Assembly (NCBI RefSeq): GCF_004359215.1
Contig: NW_027152213.1
Coordinates: 1,181,688 to 1,222,865 of the forward strand
Reading direction: 5' to 3'
Length of the DNA stretch: 41,178 nucleotides
Source: Bremia lactucae
Lineage: Eukaryota; Oomycota; Peronosporomycetes; Peronosporales; Peronosporaceae
Below are positions 19,701 to 30,700 of the stretch, in pieces; the first letter of the stretch is position 1; every line of letters begins with the position of its first letter. Under the pieces are notes generated by a model. That model was not told the origin of the DNA, searched no databases, and saw only the letters and a program-made list of their open reading frames with translations. The position numbers and the translations under genes were made by a program.

Positions 19701-19953
19701 AAGTCCCGTGTGCTTTCGATGCCTGAATGGCCTCGTGACCTCGCAGAACCACGTTGTACTTAACCTGATGCCGCAAGTGCTTGATGTATATGCCAAGGCC
19801 CTTGCTTCCACGTCTAGTGTGGAAGAAGAAACCCAAGCTGAAGTGAAGGTTTGCGTGCGTGGACTTTTACAGGCTTATGAAGCCCAGATGAAGGAGATTA
19901 TTGCGCAAATGAGTCCTGAGGCTCAGGCTGCTCTGAGTACGGCCATTATGTAA
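16711..19953 (+). CDS. IPO4: Importin-4 (karyopherin beta, Kap123 type), copy 2
   Basis: Same length (1080 residues) and HEAT-repeat layout as the copy at 6376. It differs by four amino acids: E3D, V751M, A776T and S808A, all conservative or in variable loops. The start ATG at 16711 has the same ACAACCATGG context. The pogo element ends 192 bp upstream, so if this is a separate gene or allele its promoter has been displaced or altered. Its histone H3/H4 import role in the family is notable because H3 and H4 genes lie about 6 kb downstream. Confidence 0.93.
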   Translation: MADYTPEQLEACLLQLTHPDTEQIKQAEVVLKAYTKKIASVGGLLLQLQLSTKPEVRQLAALMLRKKIFKHWPKLEATAQAQTKQVLLSRAAEDPVHVVRSTVASLISALALHEVPLGKWPELMIFINTSASSANVDQREMSMKLLQLLGESMGTSLQPHFNDLKQLYAKALQDPENLKVRVGAMRAACSLVEFLEESDLRGFRDLVPLMITVLQQCVANGAEAEAVEFMDVFSEIASHPFPILDQAFPQFIELLLQIILANQLESSTRASASYAMGEFIKKKPKTIGKKSLVAKIFTTMLDIVAADEAVSCGLISNLLEREGKTGGEDEDEDDDSPGHMAQQTLDSLALSVPAKYLNPVVFGICNEYITAQDARKRKAGVLTLGILSEGCCEFMCQNLNELLPAVYRVAQDPDQHVREAACFALGQFAEFLQPLITDHYTDILPIGLTLLDDASKVIKATALYVLDEITQSMESDQVLPYLDTLVTKLVAVLRTGSPQLQKMALDALGSIAIGAKDAFLPYFPSVAELIQPFWGIIDPKFYFLRGAAIECLGYLATALGKEPFRPYFAPSMPFVFSSFELDDSELKEQAFVYFINVSSIFKEEFAPFLEQAAMHVLQAIVSDEGLRVMDDDEDVLGGVDSDDEENEDDNVLRHISIRTDALNSKVRAVAAVEELALNCGGAVFEPYIPKFLEALAPLTEYIHEDVRGAVAEALAALVICSFEASHAMSSDVQVWNKGDFNKNILSPNNAMIASAVMKSLVEELLEDPEEVVVEKTFNAIKAMSARVGPVVTMDHMNELMRITKTVLAHEHICQTTHEEDEDDDEEEGGSVLESASELIGVLAKCYGEHFLSAFQELFPALLAFATGLRAVRDRAAAVGCFAEVLRELGPGALGLVESVYPVVLQGLTSDNYVLKANSAFCMGVLAEISGEKLTSAYEQMLQALRPLFETSGNDEVVTDNACAAVARMIMVGSAKMPLEAVLPVFLSALPLKADMDESPVCFRCLNGLVTSQNHVVLNLMPQVLDVYAKALASTSSVEEETQAEVKVCVRGLLQAYEAQMKEIIAQMSPEAQAALSTAIM

Positions 19954-20217
19954 GGCAATTTGTCGATCTAAAATAGAATTAATTGAAGTGGCCCGAGTAG
20001 ATTGAAACAAATGTATAGAAATTTTTCATTTTGATGATGGGGTGTTTACGAATTTCATGAATGAAAATTTAATTTTTTTTCGCTTCAAGTACGATATCAT
20101 GACGAAGTTGAAGGCACAAGAGTTTCGACACGCAATGCGCAACTCACGTTTCTGAATGATTTTTCACTCGACATACAAGTAAGTATATACAGCGAACCAT
20201 GGGCTTGTGCAACAAGC

Positions 20218-22788
20218 CTAGTTGTCTAAATCTATAAAGTTCTTCCAAGAGGTCGATGTAGTGACACCAATTTTGGAGTTGGGACACGGCGTAGCTGTGA
20301 TGGACTCAGGCACAGTAGCAGGCGTAGGTACCGTGGCAAGCGGTGGCGCGCCCGTAATTGTTGGCGTATTAAAGGCTGCACCGGGAGATACAGTGGGGAA
20401 GGCGGGCGTTTCCGTTGCTGGGCTTGGCGTCGTCTTGGAAATAGGATTCACACTTGGGGAGGAGGCGGTGGCAATGGGTGTGGGAATAGCAGGCGTCGTT
20501 ATTGTGATGCTTGGCGTATTTTTCGCGGCAGTCGAAATGTTGCCACGAGATGCTGCATTGTACAAAGCCCACGAACGCGTGAGACCGTCATCCATGGCAA
20601 CCGTCGCCAGCCTTGCTAGCGAATCAGCTTGGTCGATGGCAGCTGCATTCACTAACAATAGCGACAACCATGCGTTGCTTATATCGTTTCCCGTCACAAT
20701 CGGTTCCTTTGATAAGATGTTATCCCATTCTTCCTGGATAAACGTCGTCGTGCGTGCTAAGCCGTTGACTGGTGATACTGGTAGCATTTGAATACCATGA
20801 ATGCAGTGAATTTCGGGGCTAAACCACGTCGCGTAGTCTGCCTTATTATCAAAGAAGATGCCTGTGACGTGATTTGGTACGAATTGAGGCGGGTGGATGG
20901 TGTTGTCTGATGTCATTAGGAAGTAGGTGCGCACGGCACGAGCATTTAGACGCAGCATGAGACTGCCTAAATCTTCCACAGCCTTGTTACCTGAAACTTG
21001 TCCCCAGAGTTTCAAGCCATAGCAAAAATTGATGTCTTCTGATGTGCTTTCTTCATCCTTGCCATCAGCCATGGAAGTTACACCGTGAGAGTACGAATGA
21101 CCCAAATACCATGAAAAATGACGAAATTTGGGGAAGTATACGTCATCCGCACTCGGATTCGCCACGTCGCGAAGTAGCGTCCACACCATTGTGTCTAGCT
21201 GGGAAATGCCCGACCATGTCGGATCCAGTTTTTTTAAAATAGCAGACCCCACGACCCAGTATCCGTAATGGTAGTGGTGGTCATTGTATATTCCATTGCC
21301 AAATTCCACGTTGATGTCGTTAGCAGTGAAAACCTGGCTGGTCACAATGCCTTTGTATGCGGTTTCGTAAACAAGAGGCGATTCCAGCGTGTTGGTAAGA
21401 AAGGGTTCCACAAGCGCCTTGAGCTTCGTCAAACACTTATTTAAAAGCGTCACATCTTCACCCACGACGGAGCTATCCGCAGCCATTAAGCACAGTGAAG
21501 CGTATTTCTGGTATGCTTTGCCGTTAAAGTACCAGCTACCTGTGATTAATTTCCAGTCGCCATCAATGTCTTTTTGAAGAATCGACAGCAAGTCAATTTG
21601 GGAGACTACGTCAGCAGACGGCTTGTTGCTGGGGTAAAAGTCCACATCTTCCTCCATTTCGTCCTCTGTAAGGATCCAACTTCCGGACGTAGTTACTTGA
21701 CCAACCATCTGTCCGCGGGTGGCCGAGTATAAGACAATGGCGTCACTCGATTGCGTGGTGGTAACATCGCTCATGACATCCACGTGATGAGGTAGGGCGA
21801 AGTGAAGAAGACCGACATTGTCGCACGAACTCCCCTCAGTTGTCCACTGTAACGAGTAGCTAGTGCGAGACTCCATTACCACATCACCGCCAATGATGAC
21901 ACAGGACGAGTAGGCGTCATATACATTTTGGTCGCTGCCGTCGGGAAGAATTGCCACTCGAAGCATACCAGTATAGGCTGCATTCGATACTAGAGCAGTT
22001 TGATTTTGATCGATCGAAAAAGAGGCGCTGGTGTCACTAGAATAGATGACCCACGTCTGATTGTTTGGCAATTGGACGACATACTTGCCTGCGGTTGAAG
22101 TGTTTACAAGGGTCATCGCGTATTTCGAAACGACGCTTGCAGTAAGACCAGAGTAATTGGCGGAGATAAAAGTCATTCCATGTACGAGAGAAGAATCCAT
22201 GCAGGTACGACTACCCGAGACGCAAGTACGAGCGTTGACGCCCAAATCGCTAAACGAATATATTTCGTAGTCGGGTTTCGTCGACGCGAATTCTGTCGCC
22301 GATAGTGTAAGATCGTTATGAAACGCGTGTGTGTAAAATTTGACGGCACCTTCCACCTCTTTAGCCATGATACGATACGTATAAGAGTAGCAAACCTGGA
22401 TGCCGTAAGGTGCTTCTTTCGGAAACTTAAGCGCATACGGGTTGGACCACGCTGGGTCGGCGACTGTATCCATGTTTTGTGTTGCGGCGTGAATGAGGTT
22501 TCCCCACCATTTGTTTGTGGGTAATGGCTTATCGAGCAGGTTCGAAGCCACATTGACGATCGGAGCTAACTTGGTCAAGTTGCCGTTGCGCTGGAAAAGG
22601 TTTGAAATGTCTTCTGTCGAGAATGGAGCCATGTAGTCATTACTATTTAACGTCGAGCGATCATTGAATGCTTGCACTGTTCCTTGTTCGAAACCACTGC
22701 CGGCCAGAGACATCGTGATATCCTCCATGACGGCTGAGGCAGTGGAAGCCACGCCCATTGCCGCTTGCATCAGTAGAGTGAATTTCAT
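20218..22788 (-). CDS. Secreted GH81 endo-beta-1,3-glucanase, copy 2
   Basis: 856 residues with signal peptide, GH81 domain and Thr/Pro/Ser-rich tail as in copy 1. Only two coding differences were seen and both change the protein: W114 in place of R114 near the N-terminal substrate-side domain, and I703 in place of L703. Active-site blocks are unchanged. Convergent with importin-4 (264 bp between stops) and divergent from ORC1. Confidence 0.93.
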   Translation of the reverse strand: MKFTLLMQAAMGVASTASAVMEDITMSLAGSGFEQGTVQAFNDRSTLNSNDYMAPFSTEDISNLFQRNGNLTKLAPIVNVASNLLDKPLPTNKWWGNLIHAATQNMDTVADPAWSNPYALKFPKEAPYGIQVCYSYTYRIMAKEVEGAVKFYTHAFHNDLTLSATEFASTKPDYEIYSFSDLGVNARTCVSGSRTCMDSSLVHGMTFISANYSGLTASVVSKYAMTLVNTSTAGKYVVQLPNNQTWVIYSSDTSASFSIDQNQTALVSNAAYTGMLRVAILPDGSDQNVYDAYSSCVIIGGDVVMESRTSYSLQWTTEGSSCDNVGLLHFALPHHVDVMSDVTTTQSSDAIVLYSATRGQMVGQVTTSGSWILTEDEMEEDVDFYPSNKPSADVVSQIDLLSILQKDIDGDWKLITGSWYFNGKAYQKYASLCLMAADSSVVGEDVTLLNKCLTKLKALVEPFLTNTLESPLVYETAYKGIVTSQVFTANDINVEFGNGIYNDHHYHYGYWVVGSAILKKLDPTWSGISQLDTMVWTLLRDVANPSADDVYFPKFRHFSWYLGHSYSHGVTSMADGKDEESTSEDINFCYGLKLWGQVSGNKAVEDLGSLMLRLNARAVRTYFLMTSDNTIHPPQFVPNHVTGIFFDNKADYATWFSPEIHCIHGIQMLPVSPVNGLARTTTFIQEEWDNILSKEPIVTGNDISNAWLSLLLVNAAAIDQADSLARLATVAMDDGLTRSWALYNAASRGNISTAAKNTPSITITTPAIPTPIATASSPSVNPISKTTPSPATETPAFPTVSPGAAFNTPTITGAPPLATVPTPATVPESITATPCPNSKIGVTTSTSWKNFIDLDN

Positions 22789-23639
22789 CAAAGTGTTAAG
22801 AGCAAAGGTCAGGCTGAAGTCGAAGGCTGTGGTGCTTAAGTGCTAGTAAGCCGAAGTGAAAATAAGTGTTGCTGATGAGCACGAAAGATAAGTGATTTGG
22901 TGTAGGCAACGACAATTTCAGCAAATTGCCTGGTGACCGACACCAGAGACTTCGTGAAAACCAAGTGGATCAGCGTTATTGGTGGCGCCTGGCTTATGAC
23001 TTTTCACTTCCACCACAACTGGTCTGAGTAAGTTCCAAGGTTGTGGCGCATTGAAATTTTGCCAGTCTAGTATCTTACTGAGCTGACCATAAACGTATGT
23101 TTAACAGGACGCTGTTCATTAGCAGGATTTTAAAATCAGAAAGCCGCCACGACAAGTGGGCTTTAAAGTGAAACAGTCATGTTGTATTAAAAGATGTAAG
23201 AGCCAAATAAGTGAAGTATGTCGCAAGAAAAATGAGTCACAGCTGACGCTGCGTCAGGGTTAATTTATGGCTTCACGTAATATAGCAAGTCTATAAGGAG
23301 GGACTTCGTATTTTGACATCATAGAAGCGACAGTGCGAGACGTCAAGCCGAGTTGCATGTGATCACCGACACGAAGGTTTAGGTTCTGACTTATTGCGGC
23401 AAGAGTGCGATGATTGGCCACTCTGTTGCAATTGACCTTATTTTGCTGGAATTAATTCTTCTACTCATACCTGCTCTCATTCGTATCATCAAGATTTGCT
23501 ATTAGACGGTATGCCCCTTTTCGGTAGTGATCTTACGAAAGCCATCTATCTTGTAAATTACATAAAAATAGGTCCACTTATTTCTAAGCTGCATTTCTAA
23601 ACTGGTTCTATTAAGTTGCCGTAAATGACATGATTACTA
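22789..23639. promoter_or_regulatory. Divergent intergenic region between GH81 (-) and ORC1 (+), copy 2
   Basis: 851 bases with no gene, almost identical to copy 1. It holds the 5' regions of both flanking genes; no specific element is identified. Confidence 0.5.
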
Positions 23640-24929
23640 ATGCCAAATCTTGGTATCGCCCAAAGCGCTCAATTCTCAGCCATTGATACCGCGGTGAAGA
23701 GACTTCAATGCGCATGTCGGGAATTGCAGCTGTCGAGCCTACCACGCGTGATGACAGGGCGTGAAAATGAGCGCGATGAAATTTACACCGCGCTGCGCTC
23801 ATCTATCGAGCATCAGAGTGCCGGTGGTCCCATTTACATTAGCGGCCTCCCAGGCGCTGGCAAAACGTCAATCGTCAAAGAAGTCATCCGTACGCTCGAG
23901 AAACAGCGAGATAACGCGAAATTATGCGAATTCGCGTGGGTGGAGGTTAATGGTCTGCATATGCCGCGCCCGGACGTCGCTTATAGTGTCTTGTGGAAGG
24001 CATTGCAGCCGTCAAAAACTAATAAGCAAGAACCTCAGCCTTTGCGAGCAAACATGAGTGCCGCGCGACTTTGCGAGATTCTACAGCGTGAATTCAACTC
24101 TTTTAGTTCGACGCGGCCCATGTTACTGGTATTGTTGGACGAGATGGACTTTATGCTGGCGGGAAAAAATCAGGTATTGTACAACTTACTCGAGTGGCAG
24201 ACTTCCGCCTCAGCCAAGCTGATCCTTATTGGCATTGCCAACACAATGGACCTTCCAGAGCGAATGCCTGCGAAAATTCGCAGTCGCTTAGGTGGTCATC
24301 GCATCACTTTCCCGGCATATACTCGGGCTCAGCTGGAAAATATTATAAAGCAGCGACTCTTTCAGCTCGATATCTTTAGTGACGAGGCTATTCAAATTTG
24401 TGCCAAGACATTGGCGCACCAGTCCGGCGACGTGCGTCAGGCACTGTCGCTCTGCCGCAAGTCTGCCGAAGTTTGTTTACATCGGCTTACTAAGCTCGAA
24501 AGGAGTACTGCAGCAAATGCTAAAGATGAGCTCTTTGTAACCGGCGAAGATCTGCACGAGGCACAGCAAGCCATGTCAGTGTCAGCACCGATGAGTCGAC
24601 TAGGTGCGTGCAGCAAGTTTGAGTGTACCTTTTTGATTGCTTTGCAGATGGAAGCACGCTCAATTGCAACGCGCGGGATAAGCAAAAGGGGTGTCGAGCT
24701 GGAAGCTGTGATTGAGCGCTTTGCGATTTTGTGTAAAACTCACTCCTTTGAGCCAATTCCGCGTCTTCGCGCCCTTTTGTTTATTTGTGACGAATTGGAG
24801 CGCTCAGGAATCATCAACCAAATCGCTATACGCACTTCTCGTTATCCGTTGCTAGAACTTCGGTGTTCACATCAAGAACTTTTGGACGTGTTTATTATGC
24901 ACCCAGTTGGCATGCAATTAATCTCTTGA
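23640..24929 (+). CDS. ORC1: ORC1, origin recognition complex subunit 1 (short form)
   Basis: 429 residues, no intron seen. The AAA+ ATPase of the origin recognition complex: Walker A GLPGAGKT (69-76), VEVNGLHM strand, Walker B LLVLLDEMD (162-170), sensor 1 IGIANTMDLPERM (198-209) and the arginine-finger region KIRSRLGGHRITF (212-224). A lid with SGDVRQALSLCRKSAE follows, then a C-terminal winged-helix region. This order and the IANTMDLPER motif identify ORC1 rather than CDC6. It lacks the N-terminal BAH domain of animal and yeast ORC1 (about 860-910 residues); an upstream in-frame TGA argues that the short form is real unless a spliced upstream exon was missed. Confidence 0.9.
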   Translation: MPNLGIAQSAQFSAIDTAVKRLQCACRELQLSSLPRVMTGRENERDEIYTALRSSIEHQSAGGPIYISGLPGAGKTSIVKEVIRTLEKQRDNAKLCEFAWVEVNGLHMPRPDVAYSVLWKALQPSKTNKQEPQPLRANMSAARLCEILQREFNSFSSTRPMLLVLLDEMDFMLAGKNQVLYNLLEWQTSASAKLILIGIANTMDLPERMPAKIRSRLGGHRITFPAYTRAQLENIIKQRLFQLDIFSDEAIQICAKTLAHQSGDVRQALSLCRKSAEVCLHRLTKLERSTAANAKDELFVTGEDLHEAQQAMSVSAPMSRLGACSKFECTFLIALQMEARSIATRGISKRGVELEAVIERFAILCKTHSFEPIPRLRALLFICDELERSGIINQIAIRTSRYPLLELRCSHQELLDVFIMHPVGMQLIS

Positions 24930-25326
24930 TTCGAGCATTACCATCTTCGCCACGTATATTTTTTTTACTACAATTGTTGCATCACGTAATCAATAGATGG
25001 TGCGAACGACATTTTAGGACGTATAGCATTGTTTCGCTCCTGAAGAGTCCGTAAGCGACACGCTTAATCAACACCATTGTTATGTCAAAGCAACAACAAA
25101 TTATAAGATTCATCTGTTCATAGATCTTACTAGAAATAGAAAAATCAAGGCTTGCAGAGTAACACAATTCATTAACTTAATTGTGCCAAAACTATCCCAA
25201 GAATGTTTAATATTTGCTCGAAGGTAAGAAATAAAAACCGTACATACTAGACACATTACTTTGCATAACGAGCATGCAAGAAGCGCACAACGTAAAAATG
25301 TGTAAAGTCAGTATCTTCGAAATGGG
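24930..25326. other. Intergenic region between ORC1 and histone H4 3' ends
   Basis: About 400 A/T-rich bases. It must hold the ORC1 3' end. No gene or RNA is recognised. Confidence 0.6.
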
Positions 25327-25342
25327 TGGTGCTCAAACACCA
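25327..25342 (-). promoter_or_regulatory. Putative histone 3' stem-loop of H4
   Basis: On the H4 (minus) strand TGGTGTTTGAGCACCA folds into a 6-bp stem (closing T-G wobble) with loop TTGA, and is followed by CCCATTT. It lies 91 nt downstream of the H4 stop. The animal histone mRNA hairpin also has a 6-bp stem, a 4-nt loop and a downstream ACCCA. Equivalent hairpins follow H3 and H2B here. Confidence 0.65.
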
Positions 25343-25432
25343 AATGAAATGACGAAAAGCGGAACAACACGGCGAAAATCTTGCGTGTCGAATACTGCAG
25401 CAACGACAGCGAAATGGCACAACTTTCTATAT

Positions 25433-26454
<1,022 letters not shown>

Positions 26455-26540
26455 TTCTTCTTCGTCTAGCTGCCAATCTGTGCCGTCGAGCTCATTATCT
26501 TTTAATAAGAACGCTAGCTTCACCGCTGCTTTACGTTTTT

Positions 26541-26556
26541 GGTGTATTTAGACACC
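26541..26556 (+). promoter_or_regulatory. Putative histone 3' stem-loop of H3
   Basis: GGTGTATTTAGACACC gives five Watson-Crick pairs (GGTGT/ACACC) around a 6-nt loop, and is followed by ACCCATTTAAAAAGAACAAAG. It is the same length as the animal hairpin and has the same downstream ACCCA; the purine-rich AAAAAGAACAAAG further on sits where animals have the U7-binding downstream element. Confidence 0.65.
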
Positions 26557-27017
26557 ACCCATTTAAAAAGAACAAAGCGGCAGCATATTATTGGCTATTT
26601 CATAATATAAATATAATAGTTTCGTTGGTATCAACGTAGTCATTTTATTCTTCTTCTTACTTCAACTGGCTTATTCCACTTGTTGGTTGGGGTAAAATTA
26701 TCATTGGACCGAATTGAATTTCAACAATTGACAAAATTTTGCTTCATCGTGAGCTTTACTATCTTTCATTTGATTTCACATGCGTTCGAAGTGTCGAAAA
26801 AAATTTAACCTCAATTACCCATGTTCGAACGACTGAAGCATTATTTGATGAAACTATTACCTGATTGAATCAATTTTTATTACTTATTAAAGACGAGATT
26901 GATATGAATGTATCACGCGAAAACCAGGTTAGTCTATATTAACGGTAATAGCGCTTAGGCGAACTATTTCGCACTAGCTACGGTCAAAGAGAGCTGACAA
27001 ATTTCTCGAGTGAGGGT
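26557..27017. other. Intergenic region between H3 and H2B 3' ends
   Basis: About 460 A/T-rich bases between convergent genes. No gene, tRNA or repeat is seen. No H2A gene is present here. Confidence 0.6.
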
Positions 27018-27033
27018 GGTGTTAACAAACACC
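27018..27033 (-). promoter_or_regulatory. Putative histone 3' stem-loop of H2B
   Basis: On the H2B strand GGTGTTTGTTAACACC forms a perfect 6-bp stem with a TGTT loop, followed by ACCCTCACTCGAGAAAT. It starts 35 nt after the H2B stop, close to the spacing in animal histone mRNAs. Confidence 0.7.
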
Positions 27034-27067
27034 GAATTTGAATACATTAAGGTAAACTGATCTTCAA

Positions 27068-27415
27068 TTAGGCCGAGGTAAATTTCGTGACGGCCTTTGT
27101 GCCTTCCGAAACGGCGTGCTTGGCCAACTCACCGGGGAGCATAAGACGGACAGCGGTCTGGATCTCACGACTAGAAAGTGTTGACTTCTTGTTGTAGCGT
27201 GAGAGCTTGCCAGCCTCTGATGCAATCCGCTCGAAGATGTCGTTGATAAAAGAGTTCATGATTGACATGCCGCGCTTACTGATACCCGTGTCAGGGTGGA
27301 CTTGACGAAGTACTTTGTAGATATAAGTCGAGTACGACTCAACACGCTTCTTGCCTTTGCCTTTGCCGGATTTGGCCACGGTTTTGGCGGCCTTCTTGGA
27401 GGGAGTTTTAGCCAT
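27068..27415 (-). CDS. H2B: Histone H2B
   Basis: 115 residues from ATG 27415 ([20 protein letters not shown]); the frame extends further upstream only through a non-ATG start. The histone fold reads [58 protein letters not shown] and ends [12 protein letters not shown], with the C-terminal Lys that is ubiquitinated in other eukaryotes. It shares a 337-bp upstream region with gamma-COP on the other strand. Confidence 0.98.
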   Translation of the reverse strand: MAKTPSKKAAKTVAKSGKGKGKKRVESYSTYIYKVLRQVHPDTGISKRGMSIMNSFINDIFERIASEAGKLSRYNKKSTLSSREIQTAVRLMLPGELAKHAVSEGTKAVTKFTSA

Positions 27416-27752
27416 AGTTATCGATGAAGAGGTTAATCTAATGCGTCGCTTTAACAACACAAGTCAAATCTGGGAATGGTTCAATATAGGCAGGACTGCT
27501 CTTCTTGCACCGTATTCCCGCGCGTCTCATAAATTTCTAGAGATGGTCAGTCTTGAAATGATAGCGTCATTTTAGGTCGGCTCGCTCTGAGTAAAGTGAT
27601 TGGCGGAACGTGATACCTTAATAATTAATTGGTGGAGCAATCCCAAGGGCTCTTTAATAGGCCAGATACTGTAGCATCCCAAAAAAAACAGCTGACAACT
27701 GTGTCCACGCGGCTTATACTAGATCCAAGCTGCCCTAAAGGACCGATTGAAA
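27416..27752. promoter_or_regulatory. Divergent H2B/gamma-COP promoter region
   Basis: 337 bp. It contains TGATTGGCGGA at 27597-27607, about 182 bp upstream of the H2B start and identical to the site in the H4/H3 promoter. Its orientation relative to H2B is opposite to that relative to H3. Confidence 0.6.
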
Positions 27753-30700
27753 ATGAAGCTGGGAGCAAGTCAGGACACGTACGGAAGTGGAGGCGACTCC
27801 AGCCGTAGCGGATCATCCATGACAATCTCCTCGGTCATGGCGGATATTAAGGAGAAGTTTAAAAACGACGAGGAAGAGCAAAGTACGGTTCATGCTGACG
27901 ATGCGCTTTTAGACAAACTCGTGCGATCCGCTTGTTTCCCTCGATCGCATGAATCTAACAATATTTTCTTTCTTGTACGCTTAGTTTCGCCTTTCCAAGG
28001 CTTAGATAAGGCTACGGTCTTACAGGAAACCAAGATCTTTTCGGATGCTAATACTGTGACACGCCACCCCAAGAAATGCTGTCAGCTGATCACCAAGCTG
28101 TTGCACATTCTGACACAGGGGGAACCTTTCACTAGTGCAGAGACTACTGCTGTATTTTTTGGCGTCACGAAGCTCTTTCAATCAAAAGACGCCAACCTGC
28201 GTCGTATGATGTACCTGTTTATTAAAGAGGTGGCCGAGGCCACGGCCGCTGACGAGGTATATTAATATCGTTTTTTTCGGAAGCTATTGCCACATGTAAA
28301 TTCGTAGAAGACGCATCTGTTGACGCCTTATATGCATTAATAGGTCATCATCGTGACACAGAGTCTGACTAAAGACATGAGCTCCGACGTCGACTTGTAC
28401 CGCGCGAATGCCATCCGAGTGCTCTGCCGTATCATCGATGTACGCTTTCATTTAAAGAAAAAGCTTTCGTCGTAATCAGTTTGAAATGGCAAAATCTAAT
28501 AGCTTATGTCAATAGGGCTCGATGTTAAATGCTATTGAGCGTTATATTAAACAAGCAATTGTCGACCGCAATGCTCTTGTAGCAAGCTCAGCGCTCGTGT
28601 CAGGTATTCACTTAATGAAGAGCAATCCCGAAATCGTGCGTCGGTGGGTAAATGAGGTTCAAGAGGCCGCAAATTCGACGAACGATATGGTGCAATACCA
28701 TGGCGTATTGTTGCTCTACCAGATTCGGCAACACGACAAGCTCGCAGTATCCAAGTTCATTACGCAACTTCAAAAGACCAATTTGCGCTCGAACCTTGCT
28801 ACTTGCTTACTGATTCGTTATACGGCAGCGCTGTTGCGAGAAACTGCCACGGGTCAAGATACGGCTCCACTGTATGCTTTTTTGCAAAAGATGTTGCGTC
28901 AGAAGAACGAGGTACGCCATCGCTAACAATGAATACGGCAAGTAAAGTCAGTCGCTGACGAGTCGCTTTAACTGGAAATGGATAGATAATTATTTACGAA
29001 GCTGCCAGGGCACTCTGCGCCCTGCCCGTAGATTCGAGAGACCTGACACAGGCAATTGTTGTTCTGCAACTGTTTTTGAGCTCATCGAAGCCAATTCTTC
29101 GCTTTGCTGCTGTTCGAACTCTGAATCAATTGGCACTTTCCCAGCCAATGCTTGTGACGCGCTGCAATGAAGACATGGAGGCGCTCATCACGGATAACAA
29201 CCGATCAATTGCAACTCTAGCCATAACTACGCTATTAAAGACTGGTAATTTATTTGGTTACCAGCCTAATGCGGCTTTTATTAATTGTATTACTATCACT
29301 TTGTATTTACAGGAGCCGAGTCTAGTGTAGACCGACTCATGAAACAAATTTCCACTTTTATGGGCGATATTGCCGACGAATTTAAGATTGTAGTCGTGGA
29401 GGCCATCAAGAATCTGTGCGTAAAGTATCCTCAGAAGCATCGCGTACTTTTGAACTTTCTCGCAAATTTTCTTCGTGAAGAAGGTGGATTTGAATTTAAG
29501 AAGACGATTACGGATGCGATTTTATTTCTGATTGAGCGAATTCAAGAGTGCAAGGAAGCTGCGCTGCTTCACTTGTGCGAATTTATCGAAGACTGTGAGT
29601 TTACTCAATTATCCACCAAGATTCTGCGCGTATTGGGGCAAAAGGGGCCGACTACATCAGCACCCGCTCTGTACATTCGTTTTATACGCAACCGCATTAT
29701 TCTCGAAAACGCCCCTGTGCGCGCTTCAGCCGTGTCAGCTCTTGCTCAATTTGCCATTCGCGTTGCTTCGCTCCGAATTAGCGTTTCGTCGCTGTTGCAG
29801 TGCTGTAAGCTTGATGACGATGACGAAGTTCGCGACCGTGCTACGACGTACCTTTCGATTTTGGAAGGTGAGGAGGTGATTAGCCGGACGCTTCTTGTCG
29901 AGGATTTTCCAATGAGTGTCACAGCGCTTCAGAAATCAATTGATCAATACGAATTGCGACCGACGGATGGTCCGTTAACTTTCGATGCTCTGCCACACGT
30001 CGAAGAAATCGAAGAGGCTGTCGAACCAAACGCTGAAGATGTCCAGACTGATGAAACGCCTTTGACTGATGCCACACCGGAACCCCAGGACGTTGTCAAG
30101 GAGCTTTTCACGGTATATATCGATCGTTTGTTACCTATCTTGGCATGCTAAGAATCCCATATGTGCTAACAGATTCCAGAATTTGCTGAGCTTGGTGCTC
30201 TATTCTGTTCATCTAAGCGTCTGGAGCTTACAGAAGCCGAAACAGAATACGTCGTCAGTTGCACGAAGCATGTGTTCGCGCAGCATATCGTGCTCCAGGT
30301 AATATTTTGAGTAAACTCTTTTGCATCAGGAATACTGCTTCTGACACTGTAATGATGTCGCGCATTATCAGTTTAAAGTGTTGAATACCGTGAACGACCA
30401 GCTTCTCACAAACGTACACGTTGGATTTGTCATGGAGCCGGAGGATGTGTGGCAAGTTCACTCGATTGTCCCTCTTGAAAGGCTGGCGTATGGCAAGACT
30501 GGATCTTCTTATATCTGCTTGCAATACATTGGTGATGGTCTGTACCCCATTGTCCAACTTGCTAACGTCGAAGTAGGTTTTATCTCAATATTGTTTTGTC
30601 TGAAGTCAGCGATAGCTGACAGGATGGTATGGACTGTTGTAGTTAAAATTTAAAGTGCACGAGGTGAATCCTTCGACCGGGGAGGTTGAAGACGATGGCT

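Larger units (their letters stand above)
16518..24051. repeat. Duplicated block, copy 2 (partner 6183-13716)
   Basis: Same genes, order and spacing as copy 1 without visible indels. Differences include importin E3D, V751M, A776T and S808A, GH81 R114W and L703I, about ten silent changes, and a few noncoding ones (for example 16584, 23063 and 23321 areas). Sequence continues past 24051 into the complete ORC1 and the histone cluster, so this copy is joined to unique DNA on the right. Confidence 0.95.
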
